Below, piece by piece: positions 41,404-52,588 of a DNA stretch of 64,000 bases; the first letter of the stretch is position 1, and each line of letters starts with the position of its first letter. A program made the translations under genes and the position numbers. The notes beneath the pieces are model-generated. The model worked only from the letters and a program-made list of their open reading frames with translations, had not been told where the DNA came from and did not search any database. Source of the DNA: Astragalus membranaceus (taxonomy: Eukaryota > Streptophyta > Magnoliopsida > Fabales > Fabaceae); assembly GCA_039519185.1 (NCBI GenBank), contig CM076851.1, forward strand, positions 33,959,799 to 34,023,798. Direction: 5' to 3'.

Positions 41404-42651
41404 AGCCAAAGTTGGATCACTCCGATATTAGAGTATATTGAGTCGGGAGCCGAGCCTCTGGACTCCCAAGAAGCTAAGATCATCAGAAGAAGAGCCCCTG
41501 CTTTCTCCGTAATAGATGGAATCCTCTACAGGAGAAGCCTTTCCTCCCCGTTGTTGAAATGCATCGAAGGGGAAGAGGCAAACTACGTGTTAGCTGAAAT
41601 CCATGAATGCATTTGTGGACAACACCTCGGAGCCCGATCTTTATCTCGGAAGGCCCTGCGAGCGGGGTATTATTGGCCGACCATGGAGAACGATGCTAAA
41701 AATCATGTTAAGAGGTGCAAAAAATGTCAAATCCATGCCAATGTCCATGTAGCCCCACCTAACGAGCTTACCAGTCTGTCCTCCACATGGCCATTCGCAT
41801 GGTGGGGGATAGATCTTCTAGGTCCGTTCTCCACCGCACCAGGCCAGGTCAAATACTTAATTGTAGCAATAGACTATTTCAGCAAATGGATCGAAGTTGA
41901 GCCATTGGCCACCATCAATGCAAGAAACTACATAAAATTCTTCAAAAAGAACATCATGAGCAGATTCGGGATCCCCGAGGTTGTCATAACTGATAACGGT
42001 ACTCAATTCGCAAACAAAGGTTTCAGAAAACTAATGTCCGATCTTAAAATCAAGCATCGCTTTACCTCGATAGAGCATCCACAAACCAACGGACAAGTCG
42101 AGGGAGCTAACAAAGTGCTTCTCAATGGCTTAAAGAAGCGACTTGACGTTGCTAAAGGAAACTGGGCGGAGGAACTACCTTACGTCTTATGGGCTTACAG
42201 GACCACCCCTCAAAGCTCTACAGGAGAAACGCCGTTTCGGCTCCCCTACGGCAGTGAGGCGGTCATTCCGGTGGAAATCAGGGAGTTAAGCTGGAGAAGA
42301 GCAAATCCAAAATCCCAGCAAGACAATAACCAAGCCTTAAGAGAAGAGCCTGATCTCATCGACGAGATCCGAAGCAAGGCTTCATTCAGAGAAACCGTCC
42401 TTAAGCAAAGGGTGGCAACCCGATACAACACTAAAGTCGTCCCCAGAGATTTTGAAGTCGGTAACCTAGTGCTCCGCCGGGCCGACGTTAGCTTGAAGAA
42501 CGCAGCTCAAGGGAAGCTCGCGCCAAATTGGGAAGGACCTTACTGTGTTATATCTAGGACCGGTAAGGGTGCTTTCCAATTGGAAACTTTAGAAGGAAAG
42601 GCGATTCCCCGGACTTGGAATGCCACGAAGCTCAGGAGTTACTTTGTTTAA
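41404..42651 (+). pseudogene. TAT2 integrase
   Basis: Continues in the same frame as the second RNase H. The HHCC zinc domain is around HECICGQHLGARSLS ... CKKCQIHA. The DDE core: WWGIDLLGPFS, VVITDNGTQF, and HPQTNGQVEGANK. A chromo-free C-terminal GPY/F-like domain follows (NWEGPYCVISRTGKGAF ... TWNATKLRSYFV), ending at the natural stop at 42649-42651. The ORF is open for 366 codons from 41551. It joins cDNA to the chromosome. Confidence 0.92.
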
Positions 42652-43135
42652 AATTCCTGTATTGGGTCTAAAGGCATCATATGCGCCTACCCTGTGAACG
42701 GTTCTTTATTCCAAATATAAATAGGATAGGCGACTTTGCCTACTTCCAAACTACTTATTTCGCGGTTCGCTTCGTCAAAGCTATTTTGGACAAAGTTTCT
42801 TCCTTCGAAAGGGACGATCCGGGATTAATTGACGGATCTCCCGAAGCAACCGAGATAATCGTAACCCTTGATCTGGGCCGAGTCCCAGTAAACTGTCCTT
42901 AGTACGACGTATATGACTTCTAAAGTAAATACAATCGTAAACACGTTCAAGCAAAAACTGATTAAATTGTAGATCATTACAAAACAATCCCGGATACGAC
43001 CGGGTCCTAAAAGTTTCAGAATACTGATCTGTTACAAAAAAATTGGTATTACATCAAAGTTCCGGGCTTATGCACGATCTTCTCTGTATAAACCTAGAAC
43101 TATTTTAAAAAGTTGAGCACTAAACACAAACTAGA

Positions 43136-46100
43136 TCAAGCGTCGAATGAAGGATAGACAACGGTCCTCTCCTTGGTGTTTTGGTTGACCTTGACAATCC
43201 GACCCTCTTCCACCTCGTTGTCCACATGAAAAACCTCCCTATCAAGGGGAACTGAGGGGTGGACCAAAGCCACATGCTGAAGAGCTTTATCATAACCTTC
43301 CCCGGCCATTTCGAGAGCGAGCTTAGCTGCTCTGGCCGCCGCATCTTTAGATTTCTTCAGTTCAGCTTCAAGCACGGCAATCCGGCCTTGAGGGTCCAAA
43401 CTTGATTCCGCCTTTCCTTTTTCAGCTTTCTTCAAAGCATCTTCAAGTTCGGTCACCCGGCTCTCAAGGGTCAGAATTTTCTCTTTAGCATGGTTTTCCG
43501 AAGCTTCTAACTCTTTGACCCGAAGGGCTAAATCTTCAGCTCGGCTCTTGGCGGAATCCCTCGTAGTTTTTAGCTCATCCCTATCATGCTGCAGATTGGT
43601 AAGGTCGGTCTTTGCTTTAATCACTACAAGAAAAACAGGATTTTCCGGCGGGCAAAATCCGCCGGAAAAGCCATATTTCCGCCGCAAAATTGGACTTTGC
43701 GGCAGATTTTTGCCGCCGGTAGCCAGCTCGCAGCAAACGCTTCCGCCGGAAAAGCATTTTGCGGCGGATTTTTAAAAAAAAAAAAAATTTTTTGGAATTT
43801 TCCGGCGGATTTTAAAGGCATTTGCGGCGGATTTTAAAAAAATTTTTTTTTTTTTCGAAAATTTTTTTTTTTTTAAAATCCGCCGCAAAAGCCAAAAAAA
43901 ATTTTTAAAAAACCGCTGGAAATGCCTAAAATCCGCCGCAAAATCCTAAAAAAAAAATTTTAAAAATCTGGCGGTAAAAAATTTGAAATTTTGAATTTTT
44001 TTTTCAATTTTTTCGAATTTTAATGTTTAATTTGTATTTTAATAAAAAGTAAGAAAAAATGAAAATGAAGTAGAATATGAGAAAAAATGATATAGAAAAG
44101 AATGAAAATAAATAAATGAATGAGAATGTAGAAGTAGGAAGGAATAAGAATGAAAGAGAATATTAGAAGAGAATGATATAGGAGAGAATGTGGAAGTAAG
44201 AAGAAATCTGAATTAAAGAGTGAATGAAAAAGAATGAAGAAGGAATGAGAAATATAGAAGAGAGATATGTAGAGAAATTTATGGAGATGAGAGTATAAGA
44301 AATATAGAAGAGAGATATGTAGAGAAATATAGAAGAGAATGAGAATGAAATAAAGAGTGAAATGAGAGAATGAGAGGAGTGTAGGAGAAATTTTTATTTA
44401 TAGGCGAATTTTTTACCTCCGAATTTTCCGGCGGAATTTTGAAATTACCGGCGGATTTTTTGAAATTTTTTTTGGCTTTTGCGGCGGATTTTTTGGCATT
44501 TGCGGCGGATTTTTTTAAAAAAAAAAAAAAGAATTTGGCTTTTGCGACGGATTTTTTAAAAAAAAATTTAAATTTTTTTTTTTTAAAATCCGCCGCAAAT
44601 GCCAAAAAATCCGCCGGAAATACACCAAAATCCGCCGGAAAAGTTTGCGGCGAATAAAATCCGCCGGAAAGTCCTAAAATCCGCCGGAATCTTTTCCGAC
44701 GGATAAAATCCGCCGGAAATTCCTAAAATCCGCCGGAATCTTTCCGGCGGATTAAATCTGCCGGAAAGTCCTGGCCGGAAAATCCCATTATTCTTGTAGT
44801 GAATCAAAGCAGCAGACTTCTCCTCCAAATCTTTCAGGGCTTTCTCCAATAGAACTTTCTCAGCATTCAATTCCTCTGTACACAAACAAAAAATGCACAA
44901 GTCAAACAAGACGATCTAAAAAGAGGAAAAGCGGCCTTAAAAAATTAGCAAAGTACCTTTGGCCCGACGTTCAATGTCCTCCCGCTCAGACTTTGCAATC
45001 TCGGTCAAATACAAAAACCCTTGTGCCGAGGCTCCAACAGGGTCGGCGCGGTAATCTTCAAAATTCTTCTTCAGAAAGTCGACATCAAAAGGAACACTGC
45101 TGGACTTATGCTTCTTTGAAGTATGCTCCCGACTCTTCTTGGTAGGCTTGGGATCACCTCCATGATCGAATCGGCCCCTTTTTCCTGGATTTTGAGAGGA
45201 AGATACAATGTTCAGGTTGGGCGATCCATCTGACTAGTCCGCCTGTGTCGTGATCGAGGCTGAAGATCGGTATTTTGAGCCTCCAGATCTTCCTGGGAAA
45301 CAGTGGTGATCGGAGAGGCATGAGCAGCTGCTTCACGAAGAGGAGAATGTTGAGGGGGGATCTCAGTCTCGTCCACAAGATTCACAACCCCGACATCCTC
45401 TACAGCAAGGGCCTTCAAAAATGCAAACTTCCCACTGGCCATCGTATCAGCAAAGAAAGAAGAAAACAAACGAGTTAGTACACTTAAAACGAGTAAGAAC
45501 ATAAAGTACCCAAATATTTGATGACCTACCTAAAACCCTTAAAACGTCCGATCTTTTTCCGGCGTTAACCAAACGATCGGTAGGAAAACCTCGAAATTTC
45601 TCTTTAGTATAAGGAATCAGAGCTGCAATGAAGGTCAGAATATTTTTGGTTACTTTGTCTTCATCGCTCAACTGTGACTCACTAACAGAGTAGGCTCTAG
45701 GGGGACGGTTATAATGGCCGAGGCTCCAACCAATGGGAAAGTTTGTAGACTCCAAAGGTTGCCCGTCTTCGCTGAACTTTCCCACGCAGTCTATTGCCTT
45801 ATCATTAACAGGCTCAACAAAATAGAAAAGCTCCTTCCATCTCTTTTTCATATGCTCACGACTATCTGATCCTTCCTCCAAACTCTTATTCCGATTGACC
45901 TCGAACAGGTGGAAAAATAGGTTAACCGAAAGGGAAGAAACTGAACCCCTATTTATAGTGGGCCAAAGGTTTTCAGAAGATTTTCGAAGAAGCCTTGCTT
46001 TCCGAGCTTTCACAACTCCAATCCACTGAAACAGACCTACTCTTGCCACGTTCTTTTAACTGGGAATATTAAAGATCGGAACTCAGATCGTCGTATCAGT

Positions 46101-46164
46101 AATCAGAGCAAATTTGAAAAACAACAGAAAGGGAAGAGACTGAACCCCTATTTATAGTGGGCCA
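43136..46164 (-). pseudogene. Antisense, intron-containing extra gene in the TAT2 3' region
   Basis: Reads opposite to gag-pol. First part (46049-45525): MARVGLFQWIGVVKARKA, then REHMKKRWKELFYFVEPVND and FPIGWSLGHYNRPPRAYSVS, ending near a GT donor (ggtaggt). Second part about 45440-44957, broken by a stop and a frameshift near 45230. A clean 81-bp GT-AG intron lies at 44956-44876, joining in phase to a Lys/Glu-rich coiled coil (44875-44802, then 43621-43136 after the CACTA). The C-terminal exon has heptads such as LALRVKELEASENHAKEK. A minus-strand TATA box (ctataaatagggg) lies upstream near 46157-46145. Extra antisense ORFs are known in Tat elements; the function is unknown. Confidence 0.75.
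43622..44801 (-). mobile_element. Non-autonomous CACTA element, copy b
   Basis: 1,180 bp with target duplication AAT (43619-43621 and 44802-44804). In reverse complement it is nearly identical to copy a at 11806-12936, with about 49 bp extra from one more subterminal 'ccggcggatttta' block. It contains the same TATA-like 'tataaataaaaa'/CT-rich centre. No transposase. It is inserted in the coiled-coil exon of the antisense gene. Confidence 0.95.
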
Positions 46165-46165
46165 A
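45915..46165 (-). promoter_or_regulatory. Duplicated antisense core promoter in TAT2
   Basis: Two ~43-bp copies (about 45926-45968 and 46122-46164) of 'gaacccctatttatagtggg' with flanks. On the minus strand each reads ccactataaatagggg, a TATA box. The outer copy is upstream of the antisense gene start; the inner copy lies within its first frame. Confidence 0.65.
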
Positions 46166-46559
46166 AGGTCACTGATTGGGCCTGAGTCAAATCGACACGT
46201 CCAATCAATTATGACCTTAACCACATGCGCGAAAAACGAAGCATCGTCATTGTCAGCAGTCATCGAAAAATGTGCCCAATCAAAATTCATTTGATGCCAA
46301 GCACAAGAAACGAAGCGCTCCATCACTTCAAACGGTCACTTTGAGTCACTCAAAATAGTGACCCGAATCTCATCAAGCAAGAATGACCCCGGATCTGGGG
46401 ACAAAATTCACAAAAACAAGCCCGAATCCGCAAAGATCGGATTTGGGGGCAAGATCTACAAGATAAGGCTCGGCATCAAATTGAGACCCGGTACAACACA
46501 AGATCGATCTGGTTTACAAGTCAAGATCACCTTTCAGGCGACCAGACTTGGGGGGCAAC

Positions 46560-46907
46560 TGTTATGGTTAGGGCCTTTACTAGCGACACCTCAATGGCCC
46601 ATTCGCAAAAGACCCATTCAAGAAAACAAAATTCATTCATCAATGGCCAAGATCACAACACATGATCGGACGGTCCAGATCCATCAGGTCAAGCACACCA
46701 AACTCTATAAATAAGCATTCAATGCTTCATTAATGGAAAGAATCTCACCCTAATATCTATCTGTAGTTGACAACCTCCCTGACTTGAGCATCAAAGTGTC
46801 TTTGTAGGTACCACAACCCACCTCGAATCGGACAACGGTTGATCAAGGACTTCATCTACCAACTATCTCGGATCCCCCCAACAGGATCGGAGATACGGTA
46901 CGGTACA
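46560..46907 (+). repeat. TAT2 3' LTR
   Basis: 348 bp, TG...CA (tgttatgg...ggtaca), preceded by the polypurine tract cttggggggcaac. TATA box in 'ctctataaataagcattc' near 46702. The last ~70 bp match 36925-36994 nearly perfectly. Confidence 0.9.
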
Positions 46908-46991
46908 TAAATTAATTTTACTAAGCAATCTATGTTAACTGTGTGTGAAGTAATTTTATTCTACCGAAAGAGTAACGAGTACACCAATTTT

Positions 46992-47161
46992 ATCATCCTG
47001 CCATTTTTGTATTTTGTTGGTAACACTTATTAACTTGTTAATTTTTCTTATGAATGTAATGAAATGTATTTTTCAAACAGGGAATATTCACCTGCAGGTG
47101 TAGCATGGTGCGTGGAAATTATAATTGCGTGCAAGCTTCATCAAAATATTCACTTGCTTTA

Positions 47162-47190
<29 letters not shown>
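46992..47190. repeat. Left part of a direct duplication around the Pack-CACTA
   Basis: Matches 51650-51769 plus 52013-52075 in order: 'tatcatcctgccatttttgt', 'caaacagggaatattcac', 'gtagcatgg', 'tgcgtggaaatt', 'cttcatcaaaatattcactt'. The remainder of this unit is 51522-51649. Confidence 0.8.
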
Positions 47191-47197
<7 letters not shown>

Positions 47198-47399
47198 TAG
47201 TACAAAATTTGGAAAAGAATCGTAGTTTTTAAGTCGGATCCCTAATTATCCGACTATAAAAGTAGATGCGGTGGCAGTTTTGTAATTAAGATGTAAATAA
47301 AAATTCTAACGCATACCTTTTAAAGTCGGACTCAAAAATGTCCGACTTAAAACGTTTAGAAGTTTATATGTTTTAGAACAGAACACGAAGTTTCTTTTT

Positions 47400-47600
47400 C
47401 TAGTGCGTCTCTCAAAACACAACACGCCTCTCTCTAAACCCTGGTCTCTTTCAGAATCGACCCTCTCCACGCTCTCCTTCTTCACACAACCTCCCCACGT
47501 CTCCCACCTGAGTTTGTCGTTCTCAGCGATCTCTTCTTTGCATTCTCGCGTTCTCTACTCGAGTCGACCCTCTTCTTTGATATTGGTGAGTTATCTCTCA
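47400..47600 (+). promoter_or_regulatory. Captured leader-like segment in the Pack-CACTA
   Basis: CT-rich sequence ('cgcctctctctaaaccctgg', 'ctctccacgctctccttctt') just inside the left terminal repeats. It resembles a plant 5' untranslated region, so transcription of the captured fragments may start here. No clear TATA box is visible. Confidence 0.35.
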
Positions 47601-47904
47601 TCGGTCTCCACCATACATTACATTACAGGTTCGGTTTTCCCCTCTAAAACCTTTACTTTGATTTTCCCTTCTGAACCCTAATTTTGATTTTCCCCCTCTT
47701 TCCTCATTTCTTACATAATGGGTAAGAATGTTTCCAATATTGAAGGAATGGAGGAATGAACGATTCAGCTAGGGTTTTCAATTACGGCGACAATATCGGT
47801 CCACTGACGCAGTAGTATGTAAATGTTCCTCTCCTCTACGCTTTGTGCTCTTTCAATGGATTTTATTTTAATTTTAATACAAATACACATATATACATAC
47901 ACAG

Positions 47905-47955
47905 GTAAGTCCTGCAAATGAGAGAATGCTTGGAGGTGGTTGTGTAGATGGAAGT
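47905..47955 (+). pseudogene. Captured macro-domain (ADP-ribose-binding) exon fragment
   Basis: After a splice acceptor (tacacag) the plus strand reads VSPANERMLGGGCVDG. This matches the family's conserved ligand loop, N-x-A-N-x-x-L-x-G-G-G-G-V-D-G, closely; one Gly of the Gly run is Cys here. After the Gly the sequence diverges into unrelated DNA, so only about 16 codons remain. It cannot fold as a domain. Confidence 0.7.
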
Positions 47956-48982
47956 AAATCATTTCTATACATGACCATGACCATGATGTTCTTGACTGTT
48001 TCAAACGCATGCATGACCATTCTTGTATTGCAGGTCAGTTTCTTGGTCCCACCTCTTTTTATTCTGGTCTGGTGTTTTGTCTATGAATTTGGTAATTTTT
48101 CAATGATTATGTTTTTGTGTCTGAATTTTGGACTTTTTTATGTTTATTTTTTGTGAATGGATTTTTGATGGTGTGAGGGTTCTGTTAAGGGACTATTTAT
48201 CTAAAATGAAAGGCTTGAGAAATTCAACTGCGGTTCTCTCGGTTTGAGGGCTGTGAGTTGAATTGCTGTTTATAATTGTCATCAGGCTTGAATGACTTAA
48301 ATTTAGATGGAAAATTTTTTAGCTATTGTGAAGCATCATTGCAAATAATATTTATTTTGACTATGCAACTGCTAACTTGGACTTACGGCTGGGAATGTAT
48401 GTGACTAAATTTGAAATTGTTTACATAGTTAGGCTTCTCCCATGGTTGAGATATGAGTGTGAATCCATTTCTAACTGTCCATAGTTCTCAATTTCTATGC
48501 AGAGACTTGCTTCTGTCAATAGCTGTATAAGTAACCAATTAGGTTCTTAAGGTGCTGATGACTTTAACCACTTTATTTAGTATTTGTGATATAGAATATG
48601 TTTTTCTCGAAATATTGATTGTGTTTTTTGGTTTTTACAGCATCAGGCGGTATTTCGTGCACATGGACGATACGGTCTCCCATAAGGTTCTACATAATTT
48701 CTATTCTATTCCTGCAGGCTACCTGTTTGTTCCCATAAGGTATTTTGTGCATTATTACTACCTGATCTATCTTTGAAGTATCAAGCATAGACTACTTTAA
48801 ACTTGATTTCGTTATATGTTACTTTGTTTGCCTTGTGTTTAAAAGTCAAGCTTCTGTGCAGGTTCTGGTCTAATCCCCCCCCTCTCCCTTGACACTTGTT
48901 GGATTAAGGATTGAACTTATTTATATATTATGCATGTGGGACAATCCACAAAAATGTGATTATGATCTAATTTTTGGATTAG

Positions 48983-49116
48983 AATGCCTGTACCTCCATT
49001 ATTGAGATATGACAAGTATTGTGGACTTTTCTGCAGTGGATGCCGTGGTGGGAGACCTTGTGATGGCCTTGATGCTTGTTGCATGAATGATAACCTTTGT
49101 TTTCAAGCCAAACACA
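48983..49116 (+). pseudogene. Captured secretory phospholipase A2 exon
   Basis: Acceptor ttag at 48979-48982, donor gtgagt at 49117. The exon reads PVPPLLRYDKYCGLF then CSGCRGGRPCDGLDACC, the calcium loop and Cys framework of plant sPLA2. The catalytic His-Asp pair expected after CCM is replaced (CCMNDNLCF), so the active site is lost. Plant sPLA2s are small secreted lipid-hydrolysing enzymes; the other exons are absent. Confidence 0.85.
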
Positions 49117-49722
49117 GTGAGTTTTATTTTGTACTGTGCAAAGTGGAAACATCTTATAGCATTGCTTATTGGATTCAAGATTCAATTGAATTGTTTCAAT
49201 ATACCATTTGGATGGAATTGTCAAGTTCCTTTTTAGGCTAGAATTTTGGATCGTAGGTTTTAGTCCATAGTGTACTCTTTTGAGTGAGTCAGTGTCTTTA
49301 TAAGAATAAAAAATGATAGACTTTTTTTTTGATAAGTCAAAAATTGCATTATTTGGGTACAAGGGTACCTCAATCCCTTTTACAGTTCAAGATAGTAAAG
49401 CCATACACCCAGCAGGATTTTTGGCCCAATTTTCAAACTCAACATCTAATTATGAATAAATAAGAAAACAAATCTTAACTTGCATTGAATACAACCTCAC
49501 TGATGTGCACTATTATCTTTTTCATTGTTATTATGATAATTGTTTCTCTATTTTTTTGTTGGGTTTGCTTTGCTTCAGTTGTTGATTGAAGGGTGAAAAT
49601 AAGAATTTATTGATTATAACATTAAAATTACAACTTGTGGAGTACGGAGATGAAATTGCTGTTCATATCAATCTCTTTATAAAATTCCTTTATTTCTTGT
49701 TTCACACTTTTGTTTGTTGCAG

Positions 49723-50540
49723 GTATGGAGATGAACACAAGCTTGCTGGGTTTTCAACAACTTTGCAAGCAATCATTTCGTTTGTGGAGAATGGGTATCG
49801 TAGCTGTCTTTGTTCTGGTTAATTATCATCTAATATATTGTAATTACCAAAATGTTCTTAACTATATTTGGTTCCTTATCTGAATATAATTTGAGAGGGA
49901 CTTTTCAAATATTTGTTTTGGTGTTTTCAAGGGTGGCCGTGTCAAATTGGTGAGGGCTGGAAATCATCAGGTTTGTTCACACACTTTTCTAAAAGCTCTT
50001 CATGAATATACAGATTCATTTGAGCATTATTAGTGTTTTAAGGTAAGGATAATTTTATCTATTAGGCATGTCTGGAGCAATATACAATGCCTTGATTTTG
50101 CGAAATCTTAATTTGAAGTTATGGTGCAGGTGGTTTTTCTTACGAAATGACCAGTTTACTTAGTCTGCATTAGCAGCACAGAAGAGCTTTATGAGTCATT
50201 AAGAGGGCAGTTGGAACTTATTTATGGCCAGGTATAATTGAGTTGGATGCCGGTATACCCAAAGAAATTTTTTTGAGTCATTTGCTTGCTCACCATTCAT
50301 TCGTCTTCATCTTCTGTGCTTGTCAATTTACCATTGCATTGTCTTTTTAATCCTTCAAATGGACTAGGAATCTTGTGACTGTTATATGATACATCCCTAT
50401 TATTGATGCATATGCAGATGATTGTTATACTAACAAAGTTGGTCAACAGATGTTTTGAGAAGAATCAAAAGTTTGATATGACACCCTTGCTTGGTGGAAC
50501 ATATATTGTCTTCTCTTCACTAGTCCACTCTTTTAATTGG
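49723..50540 (+). pseudogene. MON1: Captured MON1 gene fragment, four exons
   Basis: Exons 49723-49794 (RYGDEHKLAGFSTTLQAI ... SFVENG), 49932-49970 (GRVKLVRAGNHQ), 50130-50231 (an in-frame TGA, then VYLVCISSTEELYESLRGQ) and 50418-50540 (MIVILTKLVNRCFEKN, KFDMTPLLGG, VFSSLVHSFNW). Each has AG acceptors and, except the last, GT donors in the right phase. This is the middle of MON1, a subunit of the MON1-CCZ1 exchange factor that activates Rab7 on late endosomes. Only an internal segment was captured, and the TGA blocks translation of exon three. Confidence 0.88.
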
Positions 50541-51237
50541 TTTGTTTCTTTGCTCTGAGCAATCTTGTCTTTTTGTATCAAAGGAGAAATAATAAAAATT
50601 ATAAATTCTTCAAAATAGAGGTGTTGTAGATGTTTTTCTGTGGTGTTCTGTGTGTTTCTTTAGTGGGGTGTGGAGTGAAGGTTGTTCTTTGTTTGAAATT
50701 TCTAGTTTCGTAGCACCTTATGCTAATTACCAGTAGTTAATATTTGTTATGGTTGAAGATATTTATGAAGCTAATTGTCAATGAGTAATTGATGTTGGTA
50801 TCCGCTGAAAGCATCAGATTTGCATCTCCCTATACTTTTATTTTTATTCAACTTTTTACTAGTTCTTGTTGCAAATAAGTAATTTGACTCTCTTACTTTT
50901 GAAGGCATGAGTGAGTGGCTCATGGTTGGAGATATTTGATGTTGATGGTATACTCGATGTTGGAACCATTCTTAGAAAAATCACAAATTTTGCAATGGTA
51001 TTGAGTTGAATCATGTAAGCATGTTCTCTTTCATATGCACCTTTAGCTACTTTTTAGCTTCTTTTCATATGCAGACCATATTTGGTGCTTTTGGACTAAT
51101 TAATGTGCTGACATGCTCTTTAAGGATATCTGGTCTTCTTGTATAGCTGTTTCAATATAGTAATGATAATTACAAGTTACATTTATGCATATGTATCTGC
51201 AGGGAGAAGCATAAAAATAAAATAAAAAATAAACACT
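50541..51237. other. Pack-CACTA internal DNA of unknown origin
   Basis: AT-rich with T-runs, looks intronic or intergenic. It probably continues the captured MON1 intron. No exon recognised. Confidence 0.4.
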
Positions 51238-51518
51238 TTTAAAGTCGGATGTTCTTGTTATCCGACTTTCAAAACCCACTTTTAAAGTCGGATCTGACTG
51301 TAATCCGACTTTAAAAGTTTTCCACAAAGGCCAGAACCGCAGCATAAACGGTTAATTAAAGTCGGATGTTTATTGTTCGACTTAAAAACAGACTTTTAAA
51401 GTCGGACCTTTACCCGACTTTAAATCCCGTACTTTTCTAAGTCGCTCTAATAGAAGTCGGACTCACATCCGACTTTAAAAGTCCAAAATATCCGACTTTG
51501 AATCCTGTTTTTCCACTA

Positions 51519-51586
<68 letters not shown>

Positions 51587-51649
51587 CGTTTTCTCTCTCC
51601 GGTGGCAGATCTTGAAAAAAAAGTTAGGTGGGCCGCAAAAATAAACTAT

Positions 51650-52136
51650 TATCATCCTGCCATTTTTGTATTTTGTTGGTAACACTTATTATTGTTGTTA
51701 ATTTTTCTCATGAATGTAATGAAATGTATTTTTCAAACAGCGAATATTCACTTGCAGGCGTAGCATGGTATATGGGTTTTGATGAGAAGGATGAGATGAA
51801 GATGGTGATGAAATTTGGGACCTTGGGGATGAGTGATGCTCCCACAATCTCTTCTTCTTTCTTCTTCTTTCTCTTCTCTTCTTTCTCTTCTTTCCCTTCT
51901 CTTCTTTCCCTTCTCTTCTCTGTTTAAAATTAATAACTATGTTTATTTTATATCTACTAAAGTATAAAAATTAATATCTTAATTTAGTAATATTTTTAAA
52001 TTTATTCATCAGTGCGTGGAAATTAAAATTGCGTGAAAGCTTCATCAAAATATTCACTTGCTTTGTATATATATTATATCTCCCTCTCTTCGGTGGCGGA
52101 TCTTGAAAAAAAGTTAGGGTGGGCCGCAAAACTAAA
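51650..52136. repeat. Right copy of the direct duplication
   Basis: The second copy of the unit at 46992-47190 plus 51522-51649, including 'ggtggcggatcttgaaaaaa' and 'gggtgggccgcaaaa'. It contains a ~243-bp extra block (51770-52012) with a CT-rich stretch (cttctttctcttctcttctt) that is absent from the first copy. Confidence 0.75.
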
Positions 52137-52212
52137 ATATTATAATATATAAATTAAATATACAAATTATATTAAGCACAAATTTGATACTCAAAAAATT
52201 AAACCGTGTACC

Positions 52213-52405
52213 TTAAAGTAATGCTCTACGCATTTCAAGTGATTTGAAATCTTCAATAATATACTCAGAACAAATGTTTTTACTAATTTCTCTTTTAATG
52301 TAAACTGTCATGCTATCAGCTAGAAACCCACCTTCCATCTTGTTTCTCAACCTAGTTTTGATAATTTAATTGTTGAAAAAGACCTCTCAGTTGTGGCTGT
52401 AGAAA
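52213..52405 (-). pseudogene. hAT transposase C-terminal remnant
   Basis: Minus strand reads TERSFSTIKIIKTRLRNKM, then FLADSMTVYIKREI and IIEDFKSLEMRRALL, followed by a TAA at 52215-52213. The E-R-x-F-S-x-x-K-x-x-K-x-R-L-R-N-x-M pattern is the dimerisation region of plant hAT transposases. Only about 64 codons survive. Upstream it runs into a 23-bp repeat of 'agaaacccaccttccatctt' (52322-52344 and 52400-52422), which marks the break. Confidence 0.75.
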
Positions 52406-52588
52406 CCCACCTTCCATCTTGTTGGCGGTGTGGTCTCACAGCTTTAGTGTTGAGTTTCGTTGGCATGAGAGAGGAAGGAAGCGTACTGCATACGTTTGAA
52501 AACTTAAGGGTATATTTGTAATTTCCAGTATATAAAATTTTTTATTTCTCTTTTCCTTTGCTTTTATTTTATGCATTTTTTTTTTTGT

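Larger units (their letters stand above)
36925..46907 (+). mobile_element. Tat-lineage Ty3 retrotransposon TAT2, 5' LTR truncated
   Basis: The 3' LTR is 46560-46907; only its last ~70 bp remain at the 5' end (36925-36994). Then follow primer site, gag, protease, RT, RNase H, a second (archaeal-type) RNase H, integrase, a long 3' region with an antisense gene, and the polypurine tract (cttggggggcaac). The double RNase H and antisense extra ORF are Tat-lineage hallmarks. It is heavily decayed by transition-type stops. A CACTA element sits at 43622-44801. No target duplication can be tested because the 5' end is lost. Confidence 0.9.
47195..51521 (+). mobile_element. Pack-CACTA: non-autonomous CACTA element carrying fragments of three host genes
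   Basis: 4,327 bp. The left end is cactagtacaaaa, the right end in reverse complement cactagtggaaaa; target duplication ATA (47192-47194 and 51522-51524) within a (TA)n tract. Subterminal regions (47215-47345 and 51238-51505) carry many inverted copies of 'aaagtcgga'/'tccgacttt'. The internal DNA contains exon-intron pieces of a macro-domain gene, a secretory phospholipase A2 gene and a MON1 gene, all on the plus strand. No transposase. Introns are retained, so genomic DNA was captured, not mRNA. Confidence 0.9.

Noticed and set aside
48600..48780. Two further exon-like pieces with AG/GT borders in the Pack-CACTA (near 48640-48690 and 48718-48739)
   Set aside because: The splice-like borders are suggestive, but I recognise no protein in any frame, so I did not call a fourth captured gene.
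48983..49116. A functional phospholipase A2 gene
   Set aside because: Only one exon is present, the catalytic His-Asp site is altered, and it is inside a transposon.
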